Shown: piece by piece, positions 8,754 to 17,145 of the stretch
Layout: every line of letters starts with the position of its first letter
Position numbering within the stretch: position 1 is the stretch's first letter
The notes under the pieces: model-generated
Databases searched by the model: none
Seen by the model: the letters and a program-made list of their open reading frames with translations, nothing else
Told to the model about the DNA's origin: nothing
From: Pelosinus sp. UFO1
GTDB taxonomy: Bacteria; Bacillota; Negativicutes; DSM-13327
Direction: 5' to 3'
Assembly (NCBI RefSeq): GCF_000725345.1
Contig: NZ_CP008852.1
Span: forward strand, 434,001-498,000
DNA: 64,000 bases
Position numbers and translations under genes: made by a program

Positions 8754-9568
8754 TATTTAAGGCCCCACTTGTTCATCATTGTAGTCAACTCACCAGATTT
8801 TTTCATGTCGTTGATGGTATCGTTCACTAATTTAGCTAAGCCTTCATTGGTTTTCTTGCTTGCGACCCCATACTCTTGCGGAGTGAAACGATCGGCTAAG
8901 ATAACAGTAGAATCATCTAGATAACCAAATAAAATAGCTCCATCTACACTAAAACATTGGATACGGCCGGAATCAAGAGCGGTTTTAATTTCTGGATAGG
9001 TGCCAAACTCTAAGAAGTTAACTTTGATTCCTGCTTTGTCAGCAGCTTCTTGGATGGCTTTTTTACTAGTGGCACTTTGGGCTACACCAATAGTTTTATT
9101 AGCTAAGCCTTTTAAATCCGTAATTCCTGCGTCTTTTTTCACCATTAAGGCAACACCGTCAGTGAAATAAGGGTCGGAGAAATTATAGCTCTGTTTACGT
9201 TCTTCTGTAATGGTAAAGGTTGCAATGACTAAGTCCACTTCGCCATTGTCAAGGAGTGGACCCCGGGTTTTTGCAGTTACACCTTGGGCTTCAAACTTAG
9301 TTTCATCACCAAGAATTTTTTTGGCTAAGACCTTTGTTAAGTCAATTTCGAAACCTTCGATTTGGCCAGTTTTAGGATCTTTAAAACCGAACTTTGGTAC
9401 ATCGACTTTTACACCGACTTTTAGCGTACCGCGATCTTTAATGGCTTTAATATCAGGAGATACACCTGTACTTGCAGTAGAAGGTTTTGCTTCGTTGCTG
9501 CCGCAGCCAGCTAGTACTAGAGTCATAAGCATCATCAAACTTACCAAAAAGATAGTAAACTTTTTCAT
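8753..9568 (-). CDS. Amino acid ABC transporter substrate-binding lipoprotein
   Basis: This is a 271-residue family 3 solute-binding protein. It begins with a lipoprotein signal MKKFTIFLVSLMMLM and the lipobox LAGC, so it is anchored outside the cytoplasmic membrane. The mature part has the family features GTLKVGVKVDVPKFGF, GFEIDLTKVLAKKI, ERKQSYNFSDPYF and a C-terminal MNKWGLK. It delivers a polar or charged amino acid to the two permeases encoded downstream. The gene follows the ATPase gene by about 33 bp with a good GGAGGG site. Confidence 0.93.
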   Translation of the reverse strand: MKKFTIFLVSLMMLMTLVLAGCGSNEAKPSTASTGVSPDIKAIKDRGTLKVGVKVDVPKFGFKDPKTGQIEGFEIDLTKVLAKKILGDETKFEAQGVTAKTRGPLLDNGEVDLVIATFTITEERKQSYNFSDPYFTDGVALMVKKDAGITDLKGLANKTIGVAQSATSKKAIQEAADKAGIKVNFLEFGTYPEIKTALDSGRIQCFSVDGAILFGYLDDSTVILADRFTPQEYGVASKKTNEGLAKLVNDTINDMKKSGELTTMMNKWGLK

Positions 9569-9601
9569 TATAAATACCCTCCATTTTTATCTTAAATATA
9601 A

Positions 9602-10327
9602 CTATCGAATAATACGGCTTAAAAATAATTTTGTACGGTCATGTTCTGGGTTGGTGAAAAAATGCTCTGGAGATCCTTTTTCTAGGATTTGGCCACCGTC
9701 CATAAAAATAACTTGATCTGCTACTTGTTTAGCAAAACCCATCTCATGAGTTACGACTACCATCGTGATACCTTCCTTGGCAAGATCAATCATAACATCT
9801 AATACCTCTTGAATCATTTCGGGATCAAGCGCCGAGGTTGGTTCATCAAAAAGCATAATATTAGGCTTCATGTTTAGAGCTCTAGCAATGGCTACCCGTT
9901 GTTGCTGACCACCAGAAAGTTGAGCAGGATAAACATCTGCTTTTTCTTTAAGCCCTACTCTGTCTAAAAAGGCTAAACCTGATTCGCTAGCCTCGTCACG
10001 GGAGACTTTTTTTATTAAGGTTGGCGCCAATGTTAAGTTTTCCAGGACAGTCTTATGAGGATATAGGTTGAATTGCTGAAAGACCATGGCAACTGATTCT
10101 CTAACCTTCGTTACAGGCGCTTTAGGAGCCGTAATATCAACGCCATCAATCAATATTTGACCTGCACTTGGTGTTTCTAGTAGATTCATGCACCGAATTA
10201 AGGTGCTTTTTCCTGAACCGCTGGGGCCAATGACGACGACCTTTTCGCCGCTACCTACAGTAAGGTTAATATCTTTTAATACATGTAATGAGCCAAAGTG
10301 TTTATTGAGTCCTTGTACTTTTATCAT
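9602..10327 (-). CDS. glnQ: Amino acid ABC transporter ATP-binding protein (GlnQ type)
   Basis: This is a 241-residue ABC ATPase, first gene of the amino acid uptake operon. Walker A is GPSGSGKST, the Q-loop region is [12 protein letters not shown], the signature is [15 protein letters not shown], Walker B is [14 protein letters not shown] and the switch His is in [10 protein letters not shown]. All are intact, so it should energise the two permeases. The leader upstream (10344-10450) has a promoter and a terminator hairpin, which suggests that the whole operon is controlled by attenuation. Confidence 0.93.
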   Translation of the reverse strand: MIKVQGLNKHFGSLHVLKDINLTVGSGEKVVVIGPSGSGKSTLIRCMNLLETPSAGQILIDGVDITAPKAPVTKVRESVAMVFQQFNLYPHKTVLENLTLAPTLIKKVSRDEASESGLAFLDRVGLKEKADVYPAQLSGGQQQRVAIARALNMKPNIMLFDEPTSALDPEMIQEVLDVMIDLAKEGITMVVVTHEMGFAKQVADQVIFMDGGQILEKGSPEHFFTNPEHDRTKLFLSRIIR

Positions 10328-10343
10328 GAAATTCCCCCTTCCT

Positions 10344-10391
10344 CAAAAAAAGCAAAGCCGTGCACCCATAGTTTAACTATGATTGCACGGC
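10344..10391 (-). promoter_or_regulatory. Leader terminator (putative attenuator) of the glnQ operon
   Basis: Read on the minus strand, a long stem GCCGTGCA...TGCACGGC with an inner CATAG/CTATG stem is followed by TTTGCTTTTTTT, then the GGAAGGGGG RBS and the ATG of glnQ. No gene lies upstream on this strand to be terminated, so the hairpin stands between the promoter and the first gene and should control readthrough. I do not see the T-box core or other known riboswitch motifs. Confidence 0.7.
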
Positions 10392-10427
10392 GTCATTGCC
10401 AATGAAGTATATGTAATTTGTGTTTAC

Positions 10428-10456
10428 AGTATAACACTAAAAATAGAAGTTGTCAT
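10428..10456 (-). promoter_or_regulatory. Sigma-A promoter of the glnQ amino acid transport operon
   Basis: On the minus strand, ATGACA (10451-10456), a 17-base spacer and TATACT (10428-10433) form a near-consensus vegetative promoter. Transcription should begin about 35 bases before the leader hairpin. Confidence 0.7.
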
Positions 10457-10620
10457 TAGTTAAATGTAAGAAATGTTTTTTGTGAATGGAAAATATTTCG
10501 ACGTGGGTGTAGTGTAAATACAAGGTGAAGAGTGAGCGGGTACAATGTAAAAATATCCTAGTTAGAAGGGGAGAGTGGCAGGGTATTTTATCTTGTTCGC
10601 GGAATGTAACAGTAAGGAAT

Positions 10621-10854
10621 TTATCCGATGACTAAACCGCTCTAAGACTCCCATCTTCATCTCGTTAACAGCCTGTAATATCCTGCCCTCTGGTTAGGAT
10701 AACAGTCTGTAAAACTCGAAGTAAGTTCGCTCTAAGGATTTTCGAATCCAAGGCTCACTTATATAAGTGGGAGTTAAGAGCGGCTAAGTCCCTGGATAAG
10801 TGCGACTAAGATTCAGATGGAGTTAAAACTCCATCTGAATCAAGTCTTCTTTAT
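10621..10854 (-). repeat. Large structured intergenic repeat, copy 1 (234 bp, inverted relative to copies 2 and 3)
   Basis: This copy matches 38871-39080 and 53818-54049 over its whole length when read on the minus strand. It contains the long palindrome at 10810-10842 (GATTCAGATGGAGTT / AACTCCATCTGAATC), a self-complementary ACTTATATAAGT, a GGATT/AATCC hairpin, a CGAA/TTCG hairpin, a long ACAG...CTGT stem-loop, and outer arms (CCGCTCTTAACTCCC / GGGAGTCTTAGAGCGG) that pair with each other. It lies between the divergent glnQ operon and pgm. No ORF is present. Confidence 0.85.
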
Positions 10855-10907
10855 ATACAAATATGGTGTTTAAGTAATACCTAAATTTATAAGCTGGAGG
10901 TATATCT

Positions 10908-12560
10908 ATGTCGATTCATCCATTGGCAGGTAAAAAGGCTCCTAAAAATATGTTGGTTAATATTCCACGTCTGATTAGCGCCTACTATGTTAATAAACCC
11001 GATGTTAACGAGCCTTCGCAAAAGGTTGCTTTCGGGACGTCTGGCCATAGAGGAAATTCGCTAAAATCTAGTTTTAATGAAGATCACATTTATGCTATTA
11101 CCCAAGCCCTTTGCTGCTATCGTACAGAACAAGGAATAACGGGGCCTTTATTTATTGGTTTTGATACCCATGCTTTGTCTGAGCCTGCCTTCATGTCAGC
11201 AGTAGAAGTACTTGCTGCTAATGGTATAGAAACTTTCCTGGCTAAAGATATGAATTACACTCCGACACCAGGTATTTCTCATGCTATCTTGCAATACAAT
11301 AAAGGAAGAAAAGCCAATCTGGCTGATGGAATTGTTATTACCCCATCTCATAATCCGCCGGATAATGGGGGCATTAAATATAATCCACCTAATGGCGGTC
11401 CCGCCGATACACACATTACCAAATGGATTGCTGATAAAGCCAATGAATTTTTAAAAAATGACAATCAAGAGATTAAACGTATGCCTTATGAAAAAGCACT
11501 GAAAGCCGATAACATCCATGAGTATGATTTCATCACACCCTATGTGAATGATTTGAAGAATATTATTGATATGGACGCAATTAGGGCTGCTGGTCTAAAA
11601 TTGGGAGCTGATGCACTTGGTGGTGCAGGTCTTGGTTATTGGATGCCTATAGCAGAAACTTATGGTATTGGGATTGATCTAATCAATGGTGATCCTGATC
11701 CTACTTTTAGTTTTATGAATGTAGATGGTGATGGTAAAATTCGTATGGATTGTTCTTCACCGTACGCTATGGCAGGACTTATTGAACTACGAGGCAAATA
11801 TGATCTTGCCTTTGGCAATGACCCAGATTTTGATCGTCATGGCATTGTAACTCCTAGTGTCGGCTTAATGAATCCTAATCATTATCTTTCCGTAGCCATA
11901 TCTTATCTATTTCAAGATCGTAAAGGATGGCGCGCTGATGCAGCTATCGGTAAAACGTTAGTTAGCTCTTCCATGATTGATCGTATTGCCATGAACTTGG
12001 GAAAAAAACTTGCTGAAGTTCCAGTAGGTTTTAAGTGGTTTGTTGATGGATTGGTAGATGGTTCCTTTGGCTTCGGCGGTGAAGAAAGCGCAGGTGCATC
12101 CTTTTTGAGAAAAGATGGAAGCGTTTGGACGACGGATAAGGATGGAATCATTCTATGTTTATTGGCCGCAGAAATTACAGCCAAAACAGGACGAGACCCT
12201 GGCGAACACTATCAGGATTTAACTGATAAGTTTGGTGCACCAGTCTATGAACGTATCGATGCTATTGCCAATGGGAAACAAAAAGCAGTGTTATCTAAAC
12301 TTTCACCCGAACAGGTGACGGCAGATACTCTTGCAGGGGAAAAAATTACTGCCAAGCTTACCAAAGCACCTAGTAATCAGGCAGATATAGGCGGATTAAA
12401 GGTTTGCACTGCCAATGGTTGGTTTGCCGCTAGACCTTCTGGTACGGAAGATGTCTACAAGATATATGCAGAGAGCTTTAACGGTGCTGATCATCTTAAA
12501 CAAATTCAAAAAGAAGCTAAGGAAATAGTCGATAAAGCTTTTAAAACCAGTGGAGTGTAA
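10908..12560 (+). CDS. pgm: Alpha-D-phosphohexomutase, glucose-specific (phosphoglucomutase)
   Basis: This 550-residue enzyme interconverts glucose 1-phosphate and glucose 6-phosphate. It has the catalytic phosphoserine loop [18 protein letters not shown], the metal-binding DPDFDRHG (three Asp), the sugar-binding loop [15 protein letters not shown] and the phosphate-binding [10 protein letters not shown]. The length and order of motifs match the E. coli Pgm subfamily. The RBS CTGGAGG lies upstream of ATG 10908. Structured repeat copy 1 ends about 55 bp before the start, so the promoter probably lies at the edge of, or inside, the repeat. Confidence 0.95.
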   Translation: MSIHPLAGKKAPKNMLVNIPRLISAYYVNKPDVNEPSQKVAFGTSGHRGNSLKSSFNEDHIYAITQALCCYRTEQGITGPLFIGFDTHALSEPAFMSAVEVLAANGIETFLAKDMNYTPTPGISHAILQYNKGRKANLADGIVITPSHNPPDNGGIKYNPPNGGPADTHITKWIADKANEFLKNDNQEIKRMPYEKALKADNIHEYDFITPYVNDLKNIIDMDAIRAAGLKLGADALGGAGLGYWMPIAETYGIGIDLINGDPDPTFSFMNVDGDGKIRMDCSSPYAMAGLIELRGKYDLAFGNDPDFDRHGIVTPSVGLMNPNHYLSVAISYLFQDRKGWRADAAIGKTLVSSSMIDRIAMNLGKKLAEVPVGFKWFVDGLVDGSFGFGGEESAGASFLRKDGSVWTTDKDGIILCLLAAEITAKTGRDPGEHYQDLTDKFGAPVYERIDAIANGKQKAVLSKLSPEQVTADTLAGEKITAKLTKAPSNQADIGGLKVCTANGWFAARPSGTEDVYKIYAESFNGADHLKQIQKEAKEIVDKAFKTSGV

Positions 12561-12607
12561 TTTTGGGCCCACTTCATAAAGGAAAATAGTGTAAGGGGAA
12601 TAAAATA

Positions 12608-13891
12608 GTGCAAAAAAAGAAAATTTACCAGAGTTTCTTGCTAGTTTGTTTCGTTGCTGTATTATTAGTAGGGTTTTCATCAGTACTTTTCCAAAATCAA
12701 CCTGTGGCTACTGCCTCAGGAGCTGACCATATTACTCTCACCTGGGCAGGTGATCCGAGGACGACGCAGACAATTACCTGGAGGACAGAAGTTACGACAG
12801 CAGCAGGGCAGGTGCAGTATGCTGAAGTAACCGAAAGTAAGCTACTGCCCAATGCTGCTAAAATAGCAATTGCAGAAGTAGAACAATTGTTTACTAATAT
12901 GGGAAGTATGAGTATTCATTCTGCGACACTGACTGGTCTTAAGCCTAATACTCGCTATAAGTATCAGGTAGGTGATGGAAGCTTATGGAGTGAACCTCGC
13001 ACCTTCCTTACTGCTCCATCAAAGGTTTCAGGGTTCAAGTTTTTGGTCTTTGGTGATTCCCAAAGTATTAACTATAACACTTGGCGTGCAACAGTGCAGC
13101 AGGCATATCAGGCTAATCCAGATGCAGCATTTTTCACCAACGTGGGCGATCTAGTCGATGTTGGTCAAGATTATGCCCAGTGGAATGCTTGGTTTGATGG
13201 CTCCAAGGGAGTTATTGATACTATTTCTGCTATGCCCTTAACGGGCAATCATGAGAACTATACACCAGAAAGAAAATTTTCGATGCCTATATTCTTTACT
13301 GCTCAGTTTAAGGTGCCAATGAATGGTCCGGAAAATTTGAAACGGCAAGTTTATTCTTTTGACTATGGGGATGTGCATTTTATTATGCTAGATAGCCAAG
13401 CAGGAGAAGAGGCCAGTTTTGTGCCTTCTATGTTAGAAATGCAGAAAACCTGGTTAGAAAAAGATTTGGAAAATACAACAAAGAAATGGAAAGTCGTCTT
13501 TTCCCATCGACCGCTGTACAATAATAAGTCAGGGGGAGAGGGGGAGAACGTTCGACGGGCCTTTGTGCCCATACTTGATAAATATCAGGTAGATGTGGTA
13601 TTTACTGGACACGACCATGTGTATGCCCGTACTTATCCTTTGAAAAATGATGGCTTAGTAGATAAACTAACTAAAGGAACGGTTTATGTGGCTACAGGAC
13701 GAAGTGGTAGTAAGACATATAACGATACAATCCATAAGGAATGGAATGAATTTTTCTATAATCCAGTAGATGAACCAAACTATATTACGGTAGAAGTGCA
13801 AGGTGATGTACTAGGAGTAAAAGCATATAAACAAAGCGGTGTGCAGATTGATGCCTGGACGATTGATAAAAAAGCAACGGGATCTAAGTAA
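12608..13891 (+). CDS. Secreted purple acid phosphatase-like metallophosphoesterase
   Basis: This 427-residue protein has an N-terminal signal anchor (about residues 5-27), a fibronectin III-like purple acid phosphatase N-domain (about 37-130, ending LKPNTRYKYQVGDGS) and a metallophosphoesterase domain. Metal ligands appear in order: GDSQS, NVGDLVD, GNHE, FSHRP and GHDHVYART. It should hydrolyse phosphate esters outside the membrane. The start codon is GTG at 12608 behind AAGGGG. It follows pgm by 47 bp without a terminator, so the two may be cotranscribed. Confidence 0.88.
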   Translation: MQKKKIYQSFLLVCFVAVLLVGFSSVLFQNQPVATASGADHITLTWAGDPRTTQTITWRTEVTTAAGQVQYAEVTESKLLPNAAKIAIAEVEQLFTNMGSMSIHSATLTGLKPNTRYKYQVGDGSLWSEPRTFLTAPSKVSGFKFLVFGDSQSINYNTWRATVQQAYQANPDAAFFTNVGDLVDVGQDYAQWNAWFDGSKGVIDTISAMPLTGNHENYTPERKFSMPIFFTAQFKVPMNGPENLKRQVYSFDYGDVHFIMLDSQAGEEASFVPSMLEMQKTWLEKDLENTTKKWKVVFSHRPLYNNKSGGEGENVRRAFVPILDKYQVDVVFTGHDHVYARTYPLKNDGLVDKLTKGTVYVATGRSGSKTYNDTIHKEWNEFFYNPVDEPNYITVEVQGDVLGVKAYKQSGVQIDAWTIDKKATGSK

Positions 13892-13910
13892 TCTAGAATA
13901 TTATATATAT

Positions 13911-13953
13911 GAACCACGATTCACCTTTCAGGGGATCGCGGTTCTATTTTTTT
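13911..13953 (+). terminator. Rho-independent terminator
   Basis: Imperfect stem GAACCACGATTCACC / GGGGATCGCGGTTC followed by a TATTTTTTT tract downstream of the phosphatase gene. Confidence 0.8.
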
Positions 13954-14016
13954 GCGGAATTAGAAAGTATACATTCTTGATATTAATAATATGTAGCGCT
14001 TTGTAGAAAAAACAAT

Positions 14017-14104
14017 AAAACACGAAGAGCGCGAAGAGACACAAAGAACACGAAGGGATATATATTTATTTCGTGTCCTTCATATTCTTCATGTCTTCGT
14101 GTTT
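14017..14104. repeat. Long imperfect inverted repeat (cacgaag type)
   Basis: The left arm AAAACACGAAGAGCGCGAAG and the right arm, which ends in CTTCATGTCTTCGTGTTT, are imperfect reverse complements about 35 bases long. They would form a long hairpin. This low-complexity 'acacgaag' repeat type recurs in the intergenic DNA of many unrelated bacteria. No gene is visible. Confidence 0.7.
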
Positions 14105-14196
14105 AAAATGTTTTTAATTAATATGCACAAGGCGTGTTAACGTTTTTTATTATGTTAGAAAGTAAATGATTTTGTTAAAAAGGTGAGAAAAATGAT

Positions 14197-14340
14197 GAAC
14201 CACAGAGGCACAGAGAACGCTGAGGGGATTTTATAACTCTATCTATTTTCTCTGTGTCCTCTGCTTCTCTGTGGTTCAAATCCTTTACGCCCTCCGTATC
14301 CAATGTTTTCTTTGTGATCTTTGTGTCTTTGTGGTTCAAA
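14197..14340. repeat. Long imperfect inverted repeats (accacagag type)
   Basis: GAACCACAGAGGCACAGAGA at 14197-14216 pairs with a right arm ending TCTCTGTGGTTC at 14277. A second right-arm-like segment (TTTGTGTCTTTGTGGTTC) ends near 14335. They are of the same style as the preceding inverted repeat but have a different unit. The block 13954-14504 otherwise holds no supported gene. Confidence 0.65.
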
Positions 14341-14504
14341 AAGGACGCGTAGCGTTTTTCTTATAAATTTGAGCAATATAGTAAAAGAAGAGGGCATGCA
14401 ATTCGCTTATTCCTGGCAGGATATGCAGGAGGAATCGGATAATAGTAAAGGTATCATAAATAGCAGTAATTTGTCCCTAGGGGCGTTAGACAGGGAGGAT
14501 TAGC

Positions 14505-15320
14505 ATGGAAGCATACGAAAAAATTCATCAGTTACACCATCTCATTGAAACTGGGACGGTGGCTGATTTGCCAGGACCTTATAAAGTGGGAGTGGATCTT
14601 GGTACGGCAGACGTAGTGCTGGTTGTTACAGATAGCCAGGGAAATCCAGTGGCGGGAAGTTTACGTTGGGCATCTGTCGTTAAGGATGGTTTGGTGGTTG
14701 ATTTTAGGGGAGCTACAATGATTGTAGAAGAATTAAAGGCGGAAGTAGAAAAACGAATGGATATTACTCTTGATAAAGGAGCTACTGCCATTCCGCCAGG
14801 TACTGTAGGCAGGAATGCACAAGCCTGTGGACACGTGATTTCTGGAGCAGGCTTAGAACCAGTCTGTCAGGTTGATGAACCAGTAGCAGCGGCCAAAGCA
14901 TTGAATATTACCCATGGCATCGTAGTAGATATTGGAGGAGGTACTACAGGAATTGCTGTATTAAAGAATGGAGATTTAGTTTTTACCGCTGATGAAGCAA
15001 CAGGAGGAACTCATATAGCTTTAGTGATAGCAGGAGCGTATAAAATAAGCTTTGAAGAGGCAGAAGTACTTAAAAAAGACACAAGTCAACATCGACGCAT
15101 TATGCCAGTGGTGTTGCCTGTCATCGAGAAAATGGCGACGATTGTAAAAAAGATGCTGGTAGGCTATGAAGAATACAACAATTACCCAGTGTATGTAGTA
15201 GGTGGTACTGCTTATTTAAGCGGTTTTGGTGAAGAATTTAGCAAAGCCTTTGGCCGAGAGGTACATGTTCCTCCCCACCCTTTATTGGTTACGCCTCTTG
15301 GGATTGCTATGTTTGGCTAA
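14505..15320 (+). CDS. eutJ: EutJ-like actin/Hsp70-fold ATPase
   Basis: This 271-residue protein belongs to the EutJ family, putative chaperones of ethanolamine utilisation with an actin-like ATPase fold. The phosphate-binding loops are VGVDLGTADVVLVV and VVDIGGGTTGIAVL, with the adenosine motif VYVVGGTAYLSGF near the C-terminus. The RBS is GGGAGG before ATG 14505. No other eut gene or microcompartment shell gene is present, so it is an orphan in this window. The next gene encodes a PocR-domain chemoreceptor, which may link it to sensing of small alcohols or amines, but that is speculative. Confidence 0.87.
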   Translation: MEAYEKIHQLHHLIETGTVADLPGPYKVGVDLGTADVVLVVTDSQGNPVAGSLRWASVVKDGLVVDFRGATMIVEELKAEVEKRMDITLDKGATAIPPGTVGRNAQACGHVISGAGLEPVCQVDEPVAAAKALNITHGIVVDIGGGTTGIAVLKNGDLVFTADEATGGTHIALVIAGAYKISFEEAEVLKKDTSQHRRIMPVVLPVIEKMATIVKKMLVGYEEYNNYPVYVVGGTAYLSGFGEEFSKAFGREVHVPPHPLLVTPLGIAMFG

Positions 15321-15337
15321 TATATTGTGCTGCGTAG

Positions 15338-15388
15338 AAGGGTCCTATACTATTTCACTTAGAAATTGAAATAGTAAGGGCCCTTTAC
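15338..15388 (+). terminator. Rho-independent terminator
   Basis: A long stem (AAGGGTCC..ACTATTTCA / TGAAATAGT..GGGCCCTT) followed by TACTTATTT after eutJ. Confidence 0.75.
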
Positions 15389-15512
15389 TTATTTACATAA
15401 AACTCAGCAAGAAAGTACCACTAAAACGTTAGAAAAATCCAAGGGAATGGAGGATTATTATGTCGAATTTTAAAATAAACTGAATATTAAATAAACTATG
15501 GAGGGGTTATCT

Positions 15513-16568
15513 ATGGAAAAGAAGATAAATGATGAACATGGAAAGTCTATAGAGGATCTGAAAACTGTTAAATTAGAAGATATAATTGATATAGCCTTTC
15601 TGCAAAATTTTCAGGATAACTTTGCAGAATCCGTAGGGGTAGCAAGCATTACAGTAGATATTACAGGTAAGCCAGTCACCAATCCTAGCAATTTTACAAC
15701 TTTTTGTATGAAACATACAAGGGGCTCTGAATTAGGTCTTAAGGGCTGTATGGGTTGTGATAGCAAAGGTGGTGAAGAATCAGCGCGGACGGGTAAACCA
15801 GCTATTTATGATTGTCATGCTGGCTTAGTGGATTTTGCGGCTCCCATCATGTTAGAAGGCAGGCAAATAGGCTCTATATTGGGAGGCCAGGTATTGACAT
15901 CAACTCCCGAAGAAGGTAAATACCGTCAGATAGCGGAGGAAATTGGTGTTAATCCTGATGAATATATTGATTCTCTGAGGGAAATTAAGCAAATACCAAG
16001 AAAGAGTGTTGAAGCTGCTGCAAATGTTTTATATTTGGTAGCTAATACTTTGTCTAAGATGTGGTACCAGCAGAGTAAGCTAAAGAATATGGCTGGTTCT
16101 ATTAATGATAGCGTGATTCAGATATCGGCAACAATGGAAGAATTAGCAGCTTCTGCTAATGATGTTAGTCATAATCAAAGCACCTTAAATCATGAAATTA
16201 ATAATGTTAACGTGGTATCAGGCAAAATTAATGAGGTTATGGATTTTATCAAAGAAATTGCTGATGAGACTCGCTTACTGGGATTAAATGCGGCAATTGA
16301 AGCTGCTAGGGCGGGAGAGGCAGGACTTGGTTTTGGTGTAGTGGCCCAAGAAATCCGCAAGCTGTCAGGGGATTCAAAACAAACGGTAGGAAAAATTAAA
16401 GAGTTTACGACGATTATTCAACAGTCTGTAGATAAGACCGTTGCTATGGGGAATGCTACAAGCCTAACCGTAGAGCAGCAGGCAGCCGCGATAGAAGAGG
16501 TAACGGCAAGTATTGAAGAAGTAACTAGTATGGCAGAAGATTTATATAACTTAGCAAATGATATGTAA
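15513..16568 (+). CDS. Soluble PocR-domain methyl-accepting chemotaxis protein
   Basis: This 351-residue cytoplasmic receptor has no membrane segment. The N-terminal half (about residues 20-190) matches the PocR sensory domain, with conserved cysteines in [15 protein letters not shown] and [14 protein letters not shown]. The C-terminal half is a short MCP signalling domain with the hairpin tip [21 protein letters not shown] that contacts CheW/CheA. I start it at ATG 15513 because GGAGGGG at 15500-15506 fits it; the upstream ATG is itself part of the RBS. The CheW-like gene follows 38 bp downstream, so the pair probably forms a soluble signalling unit. PocR domains are known to sense short diols and related carbon compounds. 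Confidence 0.85.
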   Translation: MEKKINDEHGKSIEDLKTVKLEDIIDIAFLQNFQDNFAESVGVASITVDITGKPVTNPSNFTTFCMKHTRGSELGLKGCMGCDSKGGEESARTGKPAIYDCHAGLVDFAAPIMLEGRQIGSILGGQVLTSTPEEGKYRQIAEEIGVNPDEYIDSLREIKQIPRKSVEAAANVLYLVANTLSKMWYQQSKLKNMAGSINDSVIQISATMEELAASANDVSHNQSTLNHEINNVNVVSGKINEVMDFIKEIADETRLLGLNAAIEAARAGEAGLGFGVVAQEIRKLSGDSKQTVGKIKEFTTIIQQSVDKTVAMGNATSLTVEQQAAAIEEVTASIEEVTSMAEDLYNLANDM

Positions 16569-16606
16569 GAAGAGTGGTTCGGATTAAGTGACTGGGAGAT
16601 GATAGA

Positions 16607-17089
16607 ATGGCACGTGTGCAAATGGTTGTTTTTGAAATTAATGGTACAGAATTCGGCATAGAAGCAGCGGCAGTGAATGGTATTATTAGAACAAACAAAG
16701 TAAACATCCAGGTTGTCCCAGGCACGTTAAGTGATATAGAAGGTATGATAAGTTGGAGAGATAAAGTACGGTATGTTTTTAATTTGCGTAGAAAACTAAA
16801 ATTAGAACATAAGGTAATATGTGATGATAGTAAAATTATCATGGTTCACGCCAATGAACTAATGGTAGGGTGTTTGGTAGATGAGGTTACTGACATTGTA
16901 TTGTTTAATTCCGAGGAGATAGAACCTGCGCCATCTTTTATGCAAACAGGGAAGGGGAATTACATAACAGGGATTGGTAAAGTTGAGGAGCGTTTAGTTG
17001 TCATATTAGATGTGGATAGACTCTTGACGGGTGTAGAAATGGATGAATTAACCATGAAAAATTTGCAGCAATATGTTAAGGGAAAATAA
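16607..17089 (+). CDS. cheW: CheW-like chemotaxis coupling protein
   Basis: This 160-residue single-domain CheW protein begins MARVQMVVFEINGTEFGIE and contains the family segments IEGMISWRDKVRYVFNLR and VILDVDRLL. It should couple the preceding soluble receptor to CheA. The RBS is GGGAGATGATAG before ATG 16607. No cheA or cheY is present in the window. Confidence 0.87.
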   Translation: MARVQMVVFEINGTEFGIEAAAVNGIIRTNKVNIQVVPGTLSDIEGMISWRDKVRYVFNLRRKLKLEHKVICDDSKIIMVHANELMVGCLVDEVTDIVLFNSEEIEPAPSFMQTGKGNYITGIGKVEERLVVILDVDRLLTGVEMDELTMKNLQQYVKGK

Positions 17090-17104
17090 TGATTTTAAAA
17101 GAGC

Positions 17105-17143
17105 AAAGCCATGATAGCGAATTGTAAGCTATCATGGCTTTAT
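17105..17143. terminator. Bidirectional terminator between cheW and the cobT pair
   Basis: The perfect stem AAAGCCATGATAGC / GCTATCATGGCTTT sits between two convergent genes. T-rich flanks are present on both strands. Confidence 0.88.
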
Positions 17144-17145
17144 CT

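Noticed and set aside
10344-10456. T-box leader ahead of glnQ
   Set aside because: The leader is under 110 bases and I find neither the specifier loop region nor the conserved T-box sequence.
10621-10854. Repeat copies as tRNA or known riboswitch
   Set aside because: No acceptor/anticodon layout and no known aptamer signatures; the three copies are far longer than a tRNA and lie at unrelated genes.
14017-14340. Possible CRISPR array (repeated acacgaag and cacagag units)
   Set aside because: Units are irregular inverted repeats without constant spacers, and there are no cas genes.
14396-14503. Short ORF (35 codons from ATG 14396) just before eutJ
   Set aside because: The GAGGG lies only one base from the ATG, composition is not convincing, and the region is repeat-rich. 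It may only be the eutJ leader.
15460-15483. Seven-codon ORF behind a GGAGG site upstream of the PocR receptor
   Set aside because: Too short to support as a gene; noted only because the RBS is good.
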